From Gordonia sp. PP30 (GTDB taxonomy: Bacteria; Actinomycetota; Actinomycetes; Mycobacteriales; Mycobacteriaceae), in contig NZ_CP095864.1 of NCBI RefSeq assembly GCF_023100845.1, forward strand, positions 4,030,001-4,094,000: a DNA stretch of 64,000 nucleotides. The letters are read 5' to 3'. Below, piece after piece: positions 41,982-51,237 of this stretch (its first letter is position 1; the number at the start of each line of letters is the position of its first letter). Below the pieces are notes generated by a model, which saw only the letters and a program-made list of their open reading frames with translations, was not told the origin of the DNA and did not search any database. A program made the position numbers and the translations under genes.

Positions 41982-42713
41982 GTGAGCCGGATCGAGGTTC
42001 GCCGGCTCCGCGTCGACCTGGGCGGCCGCACCGTGCTGCACGACGTCGACCTGACCGTGCCCGGCGGTGAGCTGGTCTATCTCCTCGGCCGCAACGGCGC
42101 GGGCAAGTCGACCCTGCTGCGCAGCGTGTGCGGGATCGTGACACCGGTGTCGGGAGAGGTACTGATCGACGGCACCGCGGTGCGCGGGCTACCGTCCCCG
42201 GGACGACGGCTCGGTATGCACCTGGGCACCGAGCCGCTTCATCCCGGCCACACCGCGCGCCGGCACCTGCGCTGGCTGGCCGCCGGTGCCGGGCTCGACC
42301 GCCATGCCGTCGACGACGTGCTGGCCCGCACCGGCGTCGACCGGTACGGAGCCCGCCGGATCGGGGACTACTCCCTCGGCATGCGGCAGCGCCTCGGGAT
42401 CGCCGCCGCGTTGCTGCCGGTGGCCGGCAGCGGCTCCGGCGACGCCGCCCTCGTCTTCGACGAGCCGCTCAACGGACTCGACGTCGAGGGCATCGTCTGG
42501 CTGCGGGAACTGCTCGTCGGGCTGGCCGCCGACGGTTGCGCGGTGCTGGTCGCCTCGCATCTGCTCGGCGAGGTGGCGCGCAGCGCCGACCGGGTGGTGC
42601 TGATCGACCGGCAGACCGCGGGCGCGGCGCAGACCGTCGACGAGTTCCGCGGCGGCCACCATGATCTGGAAGCGGCCTATCTGGCCGCGGTCCGCGCGAC
42701 GGCGGCGGCGTGA
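41982..42713 (+). CDS. ABC transporter ATP-binding protein
   Basis: The 243-residue protein has Walker A GRNGAGKST, the signature YSLGMRQRLGIAAALL, Walker B ALVFDEPLNGLD and the H-loop region LVASHLLGE. The layout matches ABC-2 type exporters (drug or lipid export). The start is GTG 41982. It overlaps the next gene, its membrane partner, by 4 bp. Confidence 0.9.
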   Translation: MSRIEVRRLRVDLGGRTVLHDVDLTVPGGELVYLLGRNGAGKSTLLRSVCGIVTPVSGEVLIDGTAVRGLPSPGRRLGMHLGTEPLHPGHTARRHLRWLAAGAGLDRHAVDDVLARTGVDRYGARRIGDYSLGMRQRLGIAAALLPVAGSGSGDAALVFDEPLNGLDVEGIVWLRELLVGLAADGCAVLVASHLLGEVARSADRVVLIDRQTAGAAQTVDEFRGGHHDLEAAYLAAVRATAAA

Positions 42714-43525
42714 ACGGCCGCGCGCTGCGCGATGCGGCCGGGCAGACCGGCCGCGGTGTCCGCGCCGAAGCGATCCGCACCGGCGGGCGGCGCAGCTTCC
42801 TGGTGTACGGGGCACTGCCCGCGGGCGTCGTCCTGCCACTGGTGATCACCTTCGGGATCGCCGCGGTCGCCGAGCGCATCGCGCACCTGAACAGCGACGA
42901 GATATCGGTGAACGCGGTCTCGTCGTCGAACTCGGTCTACTGGATCATCACCTTCACGGTGGTGGTCGGCGCCTTGACGGCGGCGTATGCGCAGGCCACG
43001 AGCATGCGAGCGGTGGCCCGCGACGTCGACCGCCACCTGTACCCGCGTGCGTGGACGTCGGCGGCGAGCCGGTGGATCTTCTACGGCCTGCTGACCGCCG
43101 CCGCGTCCGCGATCCTGGTCGCCGTGGTGATGTCGGTGCTGCCCGCGGCCTTTCCGAGCGTGTACAGCGAGGTGGCGCTGTTCTCGTCGGCCGGCGTGCG
43201 CTTCGTCGTCACGGTGCCGGTCTACGCGTTCTTCGCGTGCGGTCTCGGCGCCGGCCTGGCGGCCCTGATCGGCCATCCGGCCGGCACCCTCGCCGCCCTG
43301 CTGTTCTGGGTCTTCGTCATGGAGGACGCCATCATCTTCGTGCCCGACGGCGCCAAGATCCAGGCGTACATGCCGTTCCTCAACGGGACCTGGGGCACCG
43401 GCCAGGACCTGGCGATCAGCCCGCCGTGGGGCACCGACGGCGCGCTGGTCTATTTCGCCGCGGTGTCGACCGCGCTGTTCGTCGTCGGCACCCTCGCCGT
43501 CGGCCTGCGCCGCCGTCGCGGATAG
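42710..43525 (+). CDS. ABC-2 type transporter membrane protein
   Basis: The 271-residue protein has about six hydrophobic segments (LVYGALPAGVVLPLVITFGI, WIITFTVVVGALTAAYAQA, a pair near residues 115-150, FVVTVPVYAFFACGLGAGLAAL and VYFAAVSTALFVVGTLAVGL). It should form the membrane pore for the preceding ATPase. The cargo is unknown. The start is GTG 42710. A member of the palindrome-ended repeat family follows the stop. Confidence 0.85.
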   Translation: MNGRALRDAAGQTGRGVRAEAIRTGGRRSFLVYGALPAGVVLPLVITFGIAAVAERIAHLNSDEISVNAVSSSNSVYWIITFTVVVGALTAAYAQATSMRAVARDVDRHLYPRAWTSAASRWIFYGLLTAAASAILVAVVMSVLPAAFPSVYSEVALFSSAGVRFVVTVPVYAFFACGLGAGLAALIGHPAGTLAALLFWVFVMEDAIIFVPDGAKIQAYMPFLNGTWGTGQDLAISPPWGTDGALVYFAAVSTALFVVGTLAVGLRRRRG

Positions 43526-43560
43526 CCGGAGCGGCCGTCGTACCTCCTCCCCCGTACCGC

Positions 43561-43628
43561 GTGTCGCGGGTCTTTCTGCGGGTCGCGTGCCGTGCAGGCC
43601 CTGCGACATGAAAATGGACCCGCGACAC
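43561..43628. repeat. palindrome-ended repeat, divergent copy 3
   Basis: The ends GTGTCGCGGGTC (43561-43572) and GACCCGCGACAC (43617-43628) match the inverted ends of the two defence-island repeats, but the middle differs. It lies between convergent genes and could also act as a terminator. Confidence 0.7.
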
Positions 43629-43726
43629 GAGCGCTCAGGCGAGCGCGGACATCGCACTATTGAGAGTTGCCGAACAATCTGACATCGGACGATGCCGATT
43701 CACATGGCCGGTGCGAAAGTGAGAAT

Positions 43727-44608
43727 TCATATCGATCGATAGTCGCGGACCGGCATCCGAGAGCCGCGCCGATCCGGCCAGGTGCCGTGCAACTCGCACA
43801 TCCGGATCACCCGATACCGGTGCCCGCCGTAGGGTTCGAGCAGTTCGGCCATGCCCGCATCGTCGACCGGCCGGCCGATCAGCGTCTGACCGACGATCTT
43901 CGGCAGGTGATAGTCCCCGAAGGGCACGGCGTCGGCGTCGCCCAATGCCCGGATACGGGTGTGCGCCGCGGTCCACGGACCGATCCCGCGCAGCGCGGTG
44001 AGGACGTCGCCCTTGTCTTCCACGTCGACGCGGGCGGCGGCCCGGATCGTCCGCATGCGCACCGGCTCCAGGCCGCTGCGGTGCCAGTCGGCCTCGGTGA
44101 TCTCCCGCCACACCGGCCGGGGCGGCGGCACCCGCATCACGACCGGCCCCGGCGCCGGTTCGCCGTACCGGCGCAGCAGATAGCGCCAGGCCCGGTACGC
44201 CTCGGCGCCGACCACCTTCTGCTCCATGACCGCGGCGACCAGGGCCTCCCAGACGCGGCCGCTGCGCCCGATCCGCAGGCCCGCCGACCGGGCGGCGAGC
44301 CGCGCCACCACCGGCGAGCCGATCGGCAACGACGCCGGGTCGTCGTGCGCGCCCAGCGCGGCAGGCAGACCGTCGAGCAGCCACGATGCCCCGGGACCCC
44401 ACGCGCGACCGACGATCTCGCCCGCCTCCGCCCGCACGGTCAGCGTGCCCGGTCCGTCCGGCGTATGCACCGCGCGCCACACCGAGCCGTCCGGTGCCAC
44501 GCGCAGCGCGGGGTCGTGGGCGCTGCGCCGGTGGATCCCGAGGATCACGCGGACGTCGAGCGGACCGGGCGGCCGCCAGATGCGGCGCTGTTCGGCCTCA
44601 CTCGCCAC
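43727..44608 (-). CDS. DNA-3-methyladenine glycosylase (AlkA-type, HhH-GPD)
   Basis: The 293-residue protein has the helix-hairpin-helix LTALRGIGPWTAAHTRIRAL and the catalytic aspartate in VPFGDYHLPKIVG, the hallmarks of the HhH-GPD base-excision repair family. An upstream helix (VWEALVAAVMEQKVVGAEAYRAW) matches as well. It should remove alkylated bases from DNA. The start is GTG 44608, 2 bp after the stop of the LysR gene, so they form one transcript. The N-terminal half lacks a clear TBP-like AlkA_N domain match by eye. Confidence 0.85.
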   Translation of the reverse strand: MASEAEQRRIWRPPGPLDVRVILGIHRRSAHDPALRVAPDGSVWRAVHTPDGPGTLTVRAEAGEIVGRAWGPGASWLLDGLPAALGAHDDPASLPIGSPVVARLAARSAGLRIGRSGRVWEALVAAVMEQKVVGAEAYRAWRYLLRRYGEPAPGPVVMRVPPPRPVWREITEADWHRSGLEPVRMRTIRAAARVDVEDKGDVLTALRGIGPWTAAHTRIRALGDADAVPFGDYHLPKIVGQTLIGRPVDDAGMAELLEPYGGHRYRVIRMCELHGTWPDRRGSRMPVRDYRSI

Positions 44609-44610
44609 CG

Positions 44611-45533
44611 TCAGCGCACCGCCCCGAGCGCCGGATCGCGCTCCAGGATGTCCAGGAACGCGCGCAGCGCCGGATTCGGGTTGTCGTCGACGGTCGCGAC
44701 GCCGACGGTCAGTTCGACCGCCGGCGGATCGAGTTCACGCAGCACCACACCCGGCACCCGGAACGCCGTCGCACGACCGACCGGCATCGGCGCCACCCCG
44801 ACACCGTCCGCCACCGCGCGCAGGACCATCTCGTCGTCGGCCTCCCGCGCACCACGCGTGGCGTGCCGTCGGGCCACAGCGCCGACACGATCGTGTCGTA
44901 CATGCCGGGCGCGTTGTCCCGTTCCCAGAACACCACCGGCTCGCCGCGCAGCCGGTCCCGCCCGACCGGCGGCCCCGCGCCGAGCGCCGGACCGTCGCCG
45001 CCGTCCGCCAGCGGATGCCCCGCGGGCAGCGCGACGACGAGCCGTTCGGCGCCGCAGCCGCGCACCCGGATCCGCTCGTCGGCCACCGGGCCGCGCACCA
45101 CCGCCAGGTCGATCTCCCCCGCGGCGACCAGTTCGGCGTTGTACGACGAGTAGCCGCGCCGCTCGGTGACGGTGACCTCCGGAAAATGCCGCCGGAATTC
45201 GGCGAGCGCGGCCCCAATCACACCGCCCGTCCACGAGCGGGTGAGCGCGATGTCGAGCGCACCACCCGAGCCCAGCGCCGCGGCCCGGATCCGGGCGAGA
45301 CCCCGATCGGCGACGGTCAGCAGATAGCGGGCCTCCGACACCGCCACCTCGCCCGCCGGGGTGAGACCGATGCGCGGACCCCGGCGATCGATGAGCTCGG
45401 CGCCGACCTCACGCTCGAGCACCTTGATCTGCTGACTCAGCGCGGACTGCGCCACGAACAGCTCGGCCGCCGCCCGGGTGAAGCTCAGATGCTCGGCGAC
45501 GGCGACGAGATACCGCGCTCGTTGCAGTTGCAC
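44611..45533 (-). pseudogene. LysR-family regulator, disrupted by a single-base frameshift
   Basis: The first 230 residues are a normal LysR protein: helix-turn-helix FTRAAAELFVAQSALSQQIK with the start at GTG 45533 (QLQRARYLVAVAEH), then the effector domain (DIALTRSWTGGVIGAAL and following). Near 44845 the frame shifts. Conserved C-terminal sequence (EADDEMVLRAVADGVGVAPM, later LRAFLDILERDP) continues in another frame to the stop at 44611. One extra G in the run at 44844-44846 would restore one frame of normal length (about 307 residues). It may be a real mutation or a sequencing error. It is divergent from the FAD oxidase gene, its likely target. Confidence 0.8.
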
Positions 45534-45655
45534 GCTGCGATTATAAGCGCATCCGATGGCCTCAGAGCGATTCGGTGTTGGACCGGCCCCGGGGTCCGCC
45601 ACACCCTGGAAGCACCGCACCGCTCCGCACACCTACCTCTCGGAGGCCCATCCCG

Positions 45656-47647
45656 ATGCCCACGACCACACCCGTTCTGCTCGACGAACTCCGGGCGATC
45701 GTCGGCGCTCGCCACGTGCTCACCGATCCGGCGACCACCGCGGGCCACGCGACCGACTGGACCGGCCGGTGGTGCGGCGCCACGCCCGCCGTCGTGCGTC
45801 CCGGCAGCACCGCGGAGGTGGCGGCGGTCCTCGCCGCATGTCACCGCGCCGGTATGCCGGTGGTGCCCCAGGGCGGTAACACCGGGCTGGTCGGCGACTC
45901 GGTGCCGATGGACGGCGAGATCCTGCTCAGTACCCGCCGGCTCGACGTCGTCGGCGACGTGGACCGGATCGAACGGACTCTCGCGGCCGGCGCCGGCGCG
46001 ACCGTCGCGCAGGCGCAGCGGGCGGCCCGCGAGGCCGGGCTGGATCTCGGGATCGACCTGGCTTCGCGAGATTCGGCCACCCTCGGCGGCATCGTCTCGA
46101 CCAACGCCGGCGGGCCGCGCATGATCAAGCACGGCAGCACCCGCTCGCGGCTTCTCGGCGTCGAAGCGGCGCTGGCCGACGGCCGGGTCCTGACCCGGTG
46201 GAGCGGTCTCACCAGGGACAACATCGGCTACGACCTGCCCGGACTGCTCGCCGGCGCCGAGGGCACGCTCGCGGTACTCACCCGAGTCCTGCTCCGCCTG
46301 GTGACACCCACGACGGAGACGCAGACGGTGCTGGCCGGCGTCGATTCCATCGCCGGCTGTCTCGCGCTGGTCGACGCGGCACGCCGATCGGGACTGTGTA
46401 TCGAGGCGGCCGAGCTGATGACGGCCGAGGGCATCGGCCTGGTTCGCACGCACCGCGGCCTCAGGGCGCCGCTGGCCGCGCCGAGCCCCTTCTACCTACT
46501 GCTGGAGTTGTCCGGACCGGCCGATCTGCCGGAGGCCGTGACCGCACTCCTGGCGGGTTCCTCCGGCCTGCTCGACGACGCGGTGGTCGAGGCCGGGCCC
46601 GTGCGGCGGCTGTGGGAGTACCGCGAGAGCCACCCCGAGGTGCTGAACACCGCCTCGTCCACCCCGCCGGTCAAGCTCGACGTCGCGCTGCCGTCGCGCG
46701 CACTGCCCGACTTCCTGGCGGTTCTGCCCGCCGACCTGTCCGCGCGCTTCCCGGCGGTCCGCGCCGTCTGCTTCGGGCACATCGCCGACGGGAACGTCCA
46801 CGTCAACCTGCTCGACGTCCCCGCGCCGTGCCGCGAGGCGGTGACCGAGCGGGTGCTGACCCTCGTCGCCGAACACAGCGGCAGTATCAGCGCCGAGCAC
46901 GGCATCGGCCGGGCGAAAGGACCGTGGATCGGCCTCGGCCGCGACCTGCCGGACCGGCAGGTCATGCATGCGGTCCGGAACGCGCTCGACCCGGCGCGAC
47001 TGCTCAACCCGAACGTCCTGCGGTTCCTCCGATCCCGCTCGCCCTCGCGCACTCACCGTCCCGACCAGGAGAATCCATATGACGGCTCATGTCCGGCGCC
47101 GCCGCGCCGCGACCACGGCCCCCAGCCTGAGGTCCATCGTCGACGCCGCGGGCGCGGTGTTGACCCCGCTCGATCCCGGCGGACCGCGGGCCGTGCCGGA
47201 CATCGCGGTGCGCGGCATCGAGGTCTACCAGCCGGGTGCGCCGACCGACTATTCCGGGCACCTCGTCGTCGGGCATCCGGTGCACGACCGGCCCTCGCTC
47301 ATCGAGCTCAGCGAGAGCTGTACCGGTACCGCGGCACTGATCCTGCCGTCCACGACACCCGCCGGGCTGAGCGGCCCGCTCGCCCCGTTCCGGCTGCGCC
47401 GGGCCCGATGGATCGGCGGGGACGCGCTACTGCGGGCGCTCGCCGCGCTGACCCACCGGTCCGAGGCCGCCGGGGAGCCGGCGGGCGGGCCCGGCGCCGC
47501 CCGCGAGGCCGCGTTCGCCGAGCGGTGCCGTACCGCGGCCCTGCTCACCGTGCTCGGCGGCGTCGGGGACGCCGCGACCGCGGCGGCCCTCGCCGGGTTG
47601 CGGCCCGATCGCGGCCACGCCGTCGTCGCCGCCGCGGTCACCGGTGA
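45656..47647 (+). CDS. FAD-linked oxidase (GlcD/D-2-hydroxyacid dehydrogenase type), missing its normal stop
   Basis: The first 460 or so residues are a complete FAD-linked oxidase: PCMH FAD domain with PQGGNTGLVGDSVP and RDSATLGGIVSTNAGG, and the C-terminal domain with CFGHIADGNVHVNL and SISAEHGIGRAKG, ending at DPARLLNPNVL near 47030. Such enzymes oxidise D-2-hydroxy acids such as D-lactate, glycolate or D-2-hydroxyglutarate. No stop follows; the frame runs on for about 200 residues over the PucR gene in a different frame, giving an Arg-rich tail that is not real protein. A one-base deletion near 47030 would explain this, because the next frame stops at 47082, overlapping the PucR ATG as ATGA. 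The start is ATG 45656, with a GGAGG site. Confidence 0.8.
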   Translation: MPTTTPVLLDELRAIVGARHVLTDPATTAGHATDWTGRWCGATPAVVRPGSTAEVAAVLAACHRAGMPVVPQGGNTGLVGDSVPMDGEILLSTRRLDVVGDVDRIERTLAAGAGATVAQAQRAAREAGLDLGIDLASRDSATLGGIVSTNAGGPRMIKHGSTRSRLLGVEAALADGRVLTRWSGLTRDNIGYDLPGLLAGAEGTLAVLTRVLLRLVTPTTETQTVLAGVDSIAGCLALVDAARRSGLCIEAAELMTAEGIGLVRTHRGLRAPLAAPSPFYLLLELSGPADLPEAVTALLAGSSGLLDDAVVEAGPVRRLWEYRESHPEVLNTASSTPPVKLDVALPSRALPDFLAVLPADLSARFPAVRAVCFGHIADGNVHVNLLDVPAPCREAVTERVLTLVAEHSGSISAEHGIGRAKGPWIGLGRDLPDRQVMHAVRNALDPARLLNPNVLRFLRSRSPSRTHRPDQENPYDGSCPAPPRRDHGPQPEVHRRRRGRGVDPARSRRTAGRAGHRGARHRGLPAGCADRLFRAPRRRASGARPALAHRAQRELYRYRGTDPAVHDTRRAERPARPVPAAPGPMDRRGRATAGARRADPPVRGRRGAGGRARRRPRGRVRRAVPYRGPAHRARRRRGRRDRGGPRRVAARSRPRRRRRRGHR

Positions 47648-48323
47648 CGACCACGCCCGCGTACGACTGGCCCTGTCCGCCGAATTCCCGCATCAGCGCC
47701 AGGTGACCACCGGCGGCCTGCTGCTCGCCGTCCTCCCGGTCGATCCGGACGGTACCGATCCGGACAGCGCCGGCGCGGACGACGACGACCGGAGCGTCAC
47801 CGTCCGGCTGCGTGCACGACTGGGCGCGGCGCTCGACACCTCCCCCACCGCCGCGGTGGGCGTGGGACCGGTCGTCGCCGATCTCGCCCGGCTACCCGAA
47901 TCGGGGCGCGCGGCCCGCGACGTGCTGCGCGCGCTGCGCCTTCCGCTCGGGAAGCCGCCGTCCGTCACCGGCCTGCGCATCGCCGAGCCGCAGGACGTCG
48001 AGGATGCGCTGCAGGTGGTTCGGGCGTCAATGCTGCTGCGCCCGCACGGCGGGGAGTTGTCCGCGCGCCTGCGGCTGCTCGCCGACCACGACCGCGCTCA
48101 TCGCACCGAACTGCTCCCCACGGTCCTGACCGTGGCGACCACCGCGTCGAACGTCGCCGAGGCCGCCCGCCGGCTCGGGGTCCACCCGAACTCGCTGCGG
48201 GCACGCCTGGCGCGGATCGAGACGGTGGCCGGCATCGACCTCGGCGAGCCGGTCAGCGCCCTGCGCACCGTCCTCGGCCTCCTCGCCGATCCCGACCTGC
48301 ACCGGCCGGCCCGCCGCGACTGA
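47079..48323 (+). CDS. PucR/CdaR-type transcriptional regulator
   Basis: The 414-residue protein ends with the PucR C-terminal helix-turn-helix (VATTASNVAEAARRLGVHPNSL and following, then RLARIETVAGIDL). The N-terminal half is a sensory domain of the purine-catabolism PucR type with the CdaR GGDEF-like middle. Such proteins control use of purines, glycolate or sugar diacids. It directly follows the FAD oxidase gene, consistent with control of hydroxyacid use. The start is ATG 47079 with an AGGAGA site; a longer open frame to 46968 is not supported. Confidence 0.85.
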   Translation: MTAHVRRRRAATTAPSLRSIVDAAGAVLTPLDPGGPRAVPDIAVRGIEVYQPGAPTDYSGHLVVGHPVHDRPSLIELSESCTGTAALILPSTTPAGLSGPLAPFRLRRARWIGGDALLRALAALTHRSEAAGEPAGGPGAAREAAFAERCRTAALLTVLGGVGDAATAAALAGLRPDRGHAVVAAAVTGDDHARVRLALSAEFPHQRQVTTGGLLLAVLPVDPDGTDPDSAGADDDDRSVTVRLRARLGAALDTSPTAAVGVGPVVADLARLPESGRAARDVLRALRLPLGKPPSVTGLRIAEPQDVEDALQVVRASMLLRPHGGELSARLRLLADHDRAHRTELLPTVLTVATTASNVAEAARRLGVHPNSLRARLARIETVAGIDLGEPVSALRTVLGLLADPDLHRPARRD

Positions 48324-48346
48324 TCCCGGAGCCGAGCCGCGCAGAC

Positions 48347-48383
48347 GGCAGCGCCACCGATCCGCGGGATCGGTGGCGCTGCC
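48347..48383. terminator. strong bidirectional hairpin terminator
   Basis: A perfect 17-bp inverted repeat (GGCAGCGCCACCGATCC and its complement) has a 3-nt loop. It lies between the convergent PucR and amidohydrolase genes. Confidence 0.9.
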
Positions 48384-48395
48384 GGGAACGACGTA

Positions 48396-49628
48396 TCAGA
48401 CCGCGAACGACCCGCGGTTGCTCTTGACCTTGCCCTCCTTGACCACGAGCAGGATGTTGGCGTTGTCACCGACCAGGTCGGCGTCCTGGCTCGGGTCGCC
48501 CTTGACCACCACGACGTCGGCGATCTTGCCGTCCTCCAGGGTGCCCAGGGTGTCGAGCAGACCGCACAGCTCGGCCGAGTTCTTGGTGGCCGCGGTGATC
48601 GCCTGCAGCGGGGTCATGCCGCCGAACTTCACCAGCAGGCCGACCTCGCCGAGGTTCTCACCGTGATCGGGGACCAGGCCGGCGTCGGTGCCGGTGCAGA
48701 TCTTGATGCCGGCCTCCACCGAGGCGCGCACCGAGTCCTGCGCGATCTTGTGCCACTTCTCGCTCTTGGCCACGGCCTGCGGGGTCGCGGTGTCGGGCTT
48801 GAGCGTCTCCAGCAGTGTCGGCACCAGGAACTGGCCGTTCTCCACCATCTTCTTGCGAAGCTCATCGGTCAGCGCGTAGCCGTGCTCGATGCTGCGGACG
48901 CCCCCGTTGACCGCCGACTCGATCCCGGGCAGGCCGATCGCGTGCGCGGCGACCGGTCGGCCACCGTAGTTGTGCCCCTCCTCGACCACCGCGGCGACCA
49001 GTTCCTCTCGGGCGCCGAGGTAATCGGGCTGGTCGTTCGGCGAGGAGACACCGCCGGAGGAGGCCACCTTGATGACGTCGACACCCTCGCGGCACAGCTT
49101 GCGCGCCTCGACTCGCGCCTCGTCGACGGTATCGACCAGCACGCCGCCGATCAGATCGGTGCCGGACAGGCCCGACGGGATGTGGAAGTCGGCATGACCG
49201 CCGGTCTGGCTCAGCATCTTGTCGGCGACCAGCACGCGCGGGCCCTCGATCAGGCCGTGCGCGACGGCGTCGCGCACGCCCACGTCGACGCCCATCAGGT
49301 CGCGGACCGTGGTCACGCCGGCCTCCAGGGTGACCTTCAGCCGCGCGATCAGCTGGAAGTAGCGGTAGGACGGCGGCACCATCGCCGCCATGATCGGCGA
49401 CCCCTTGGTGCCGGGCAGCGACAGGTGGACGTGGACGTCGAAGAATCCGGGGCAGATGGTGTTGCCACCCAGATCGACCTTGGTGGCCGAATCGTCGGCG
49501 GCCGGCGCACCCGACGCCGGTCCGGCATAGGCGATCTTGTCCCCGTCGATCACCAGCACGGCGTCATCGATCGGATCGCCGCCGTTGCCGTCGATCAAGC
49601 GGGCGTTGTGCAGAACAGTCGTCGTCAT
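48396..49628 (-). CDS. metal-dependent amidohydrolase
   Basis: The 410-residue protein has the amidohydrolase HxH motif (FFDVHVHLSLPG), further His ligands in VAAHAIGLPG and SIEHGYALTD, and the Asp in KICTGTDAGLVPDH. This is the imidazolonepropionase/Xaa-Pro-dipeptidase-like branch, which hydrolyses cyclic amides or dipeptides with one or two divalent metals. The substrate is unknown. The residues TGGHADFHIPSG are typical of this branch. The start is ATG 49628. It is divergent from the exporter gene with a 243-bp gap that shows no gene. Confidence 0.88.
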   Translation of the reverse strand: MTTTVLHNARLIDGNGGDPIDDAVLVIDGDKIAYAGPASGAPAADDSATKVDLGGNTICPGFFDVHVHLSLPGTKGSPIMAAMVPPSYRYFQLIARLKVTLEAGVTTVRDLMGVDVGVRDAVAHGLIEGPRVLVADKMLSQTGGHADFHIPSGLSGTDLIGGVLVDTVDEARVEARKLCREGVDVIKVASSGGVSSPNDQPDYLGAREELVAAVVEEGHNYGGRPVAAHAIGLPGIESAVNGGVRSIEHGYALTDELRKKMVENGQFLVPTLLETLKPDTATPQAVAKSEKWHKIAQDSVRASVEAGIKICTGTDAGLVPDHGENLGEVGLLVKFGGMTPLQAITAATKNSAELCGLLDTLGTLEDGKIADVVVVKGDPSQDADLVGDNANILLVVKEGKVKSNRGSFAV

Positions 49629-49871
49629 ACCTAACTACTTACACCGCGATCTCACTCCCCACTCGGCTTCTCCCGGCGGTACGACGGCGAGTTGCGAAAG
49701 ATGGCACAGATTGCATGGATTCCGCCCAAATCGACCGGTCGACCAGGCTCGGCGGACCCCTCGCGAGCGTTACGTGTCAGCCGTCGGGCGCGGACTCCGA
49801 CGAGGTCGTTCGGCATGGGCGGCGGACCGATATACTCTCCACGACCACCGCAGAGACCGAGGTCCGGGCAC

Positions 49872-51131
49872 ATGGCAGACGGCACGCCGCAGCAGGGCGG
49901 CACCAGCGACGACGAAATGGCGATCCTCGTCGCCGACATCGGCGACGCGCTCACCAGGTCGTCGTATCCGGTCCCGGAGACCAGCATGGTGCTCGACCAG
50001 ATCTGCAGGGCGTACGGCGCCGACATCACCAGCGAGGTCTTCGCGAGCTACATCATCTCGCTGAACCGGAGCACCGGAAAGGTCGCGGTCTCGAACACCC
50101 GGGGGTCGTTCCGGTTCGACCAGATCGCCGCCACCGAGCATCTGGTGCATCAACTCAAAGAGGCCGCGCTGCCGATCGACGAGGCGCGCGCCCGGCTGCA
50201 CGCGATCTCCACGTCCCGGCCCCCGGTCAACCCGATCATCCGGATCCTCGGCTACGCGCTGATGGCGCTCGGTTTCTCGCTCTGCTTCCGGATGAGTTTC
50301 AACGCCACCCTCATCGCCGTCATCGTCTCCGTTCCGATCGCCGCGATCTCCCTGTGGAGCAGCATCAAAGGAACCCTGGCCGCTCTGATGCCGGTGCTGC
50401 TGACCTTCCTGTCCGCGCTGGTGATCACGCTGTGGGCCATCCACGTCACCGATGCCGATCCGGTGCGGCTCGCGGTGATCCCGGTGCTGACGCTGATCCC
50501 GGGCGCCGCGCTGACCACCGCCCTCATCGAACTCACCACGGGCGACATGATCGCCGGCTCCACCCGGCTGATCTCGGCGCTCGTGGTGCTGCTGTCGATG
50601 GCCTTCGGTCTGGCGCTCGCCATCGACATCGTCGGCGTCACCCAGCAGGAACTCCGGGATCTGACGATCACGCAGGCGCCGTCGTGGGTGCTCTGGGTGG
50701 CCGCGCCGATCTTCGCCGTGGGCGCCATTCTGTATTTCTGCACCCCGAGGGCGGCGTGGGCCGCGACCGTACTGGTCGGCTTCGGCACGTTCTGGCTCAC
50801 GCAGCTATTGCAGCAGGCCATCAACCCGGCGTTCGCCGGCGGCCTCGCCCTGGGTGCCGCCCTGCTGGTCTGCTGGGCGCTGAACGCCCACGTCCGGAAC
50901 AATCCGGGGGTCCTGGTGGTCTTCCTCCCGACCTTCTGGCTCATGGTGCCCGGGTCGATGGGCTTCGTGGCACTCAGCGGTGACATCACCCAAGACCGCG
51001 AACTGGGCGGCCTCGGCGGCAACGCCGCCCTGTCCCTGCTGAGCATGGCGATCTGCATGATGATCGCGTCGGTGCTCGCCCCGGCCGTCACCCGCTCGCT
51101 CTACCGGAAGAAGCCCGCCGACGCGCGGTGA
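49872..51131 (+). CDS. thrE: threonine/serine exporter (ThrE-type)
   Basis: The 419-residue protein has the ThrE N-terminal domain of about 125 residues (MVLDQICRAYGADITSEVFA, then SRPPVNPIIRIL). About ten membrane segments follow in two blocks, the ThrE (DUF1212) and the ThrE_2 (DUF3815) halves fused in one protein, as in Corynebacterium ThrE. It should export L-threonine and L-serine by proton antiport. The conserved LIPGAALTTALIELTTGDMI segment is present. The start is ATG 49872; a longer open frame to 49692 is not supported. Confidence 0.85.
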   Translation: MADGTPQQGGTSDDEMAILVADIGDALTRSSYPVPETSMVLDQICRAYGADITSEVFASYIISLNRSTGKVAVSNTRGSFRFDQIAATEHLVHQLKEAALPIDEARARLHAISTSRPPVNPIIRILGYALMALGFSLCFRMSFNATLIAVIVSVPIAAISLWSSIKGTLAALMPVLLTFLSALVITLWAIHVTDADPVRLAVIPVLTLIPGAALTTALIELTTGDMIAGSTRLISALVVLLSMAFGLALAIDIVGVTQQELRDLTITQAPSWVLWVAAPIFAVGAILYFCTPRAAWAATVLVGFGTFWLTQLLQQAINPAFAGGLALGAALLVCWALNAHVRNNPGVLVVFLPTFWLMVPGSMGFVALSGDITQDRELGGLGGNAALSLLSMAICMMIASVLAPAVTRSLYRKKPADAR

Positions 51132-51165
51132 TCCTCGACCACCCGCTCTCCGTTCGTGCACCTGA

Positions 51166-51209
51166 ATCCCGTTGCTCCACCCGGTCTGTTCCGGGTGGAG
51201 CAACGGGAT
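51166..51209. terminator. bidirectional hairpin terminator between thrE and lpd
   Basis: A perfect 19-bp inverted repeat (ATCCCGTTGCTCCACCCGG and its complement) has a 6-nt loop, 34 bp after thrE and 29 bp after lpd. Confidence 0.9.
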
Positions 51210-51237
51210 CCGGCAGGTGGAACCGTGCCGGCTGAAC

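Noticed and set aside
47083..47647. C-terminal domain of the FAD oxidase frame over pucR.
   Set aside because: The translation is Arg-rich and out of frame with a well-supported PucR gene.
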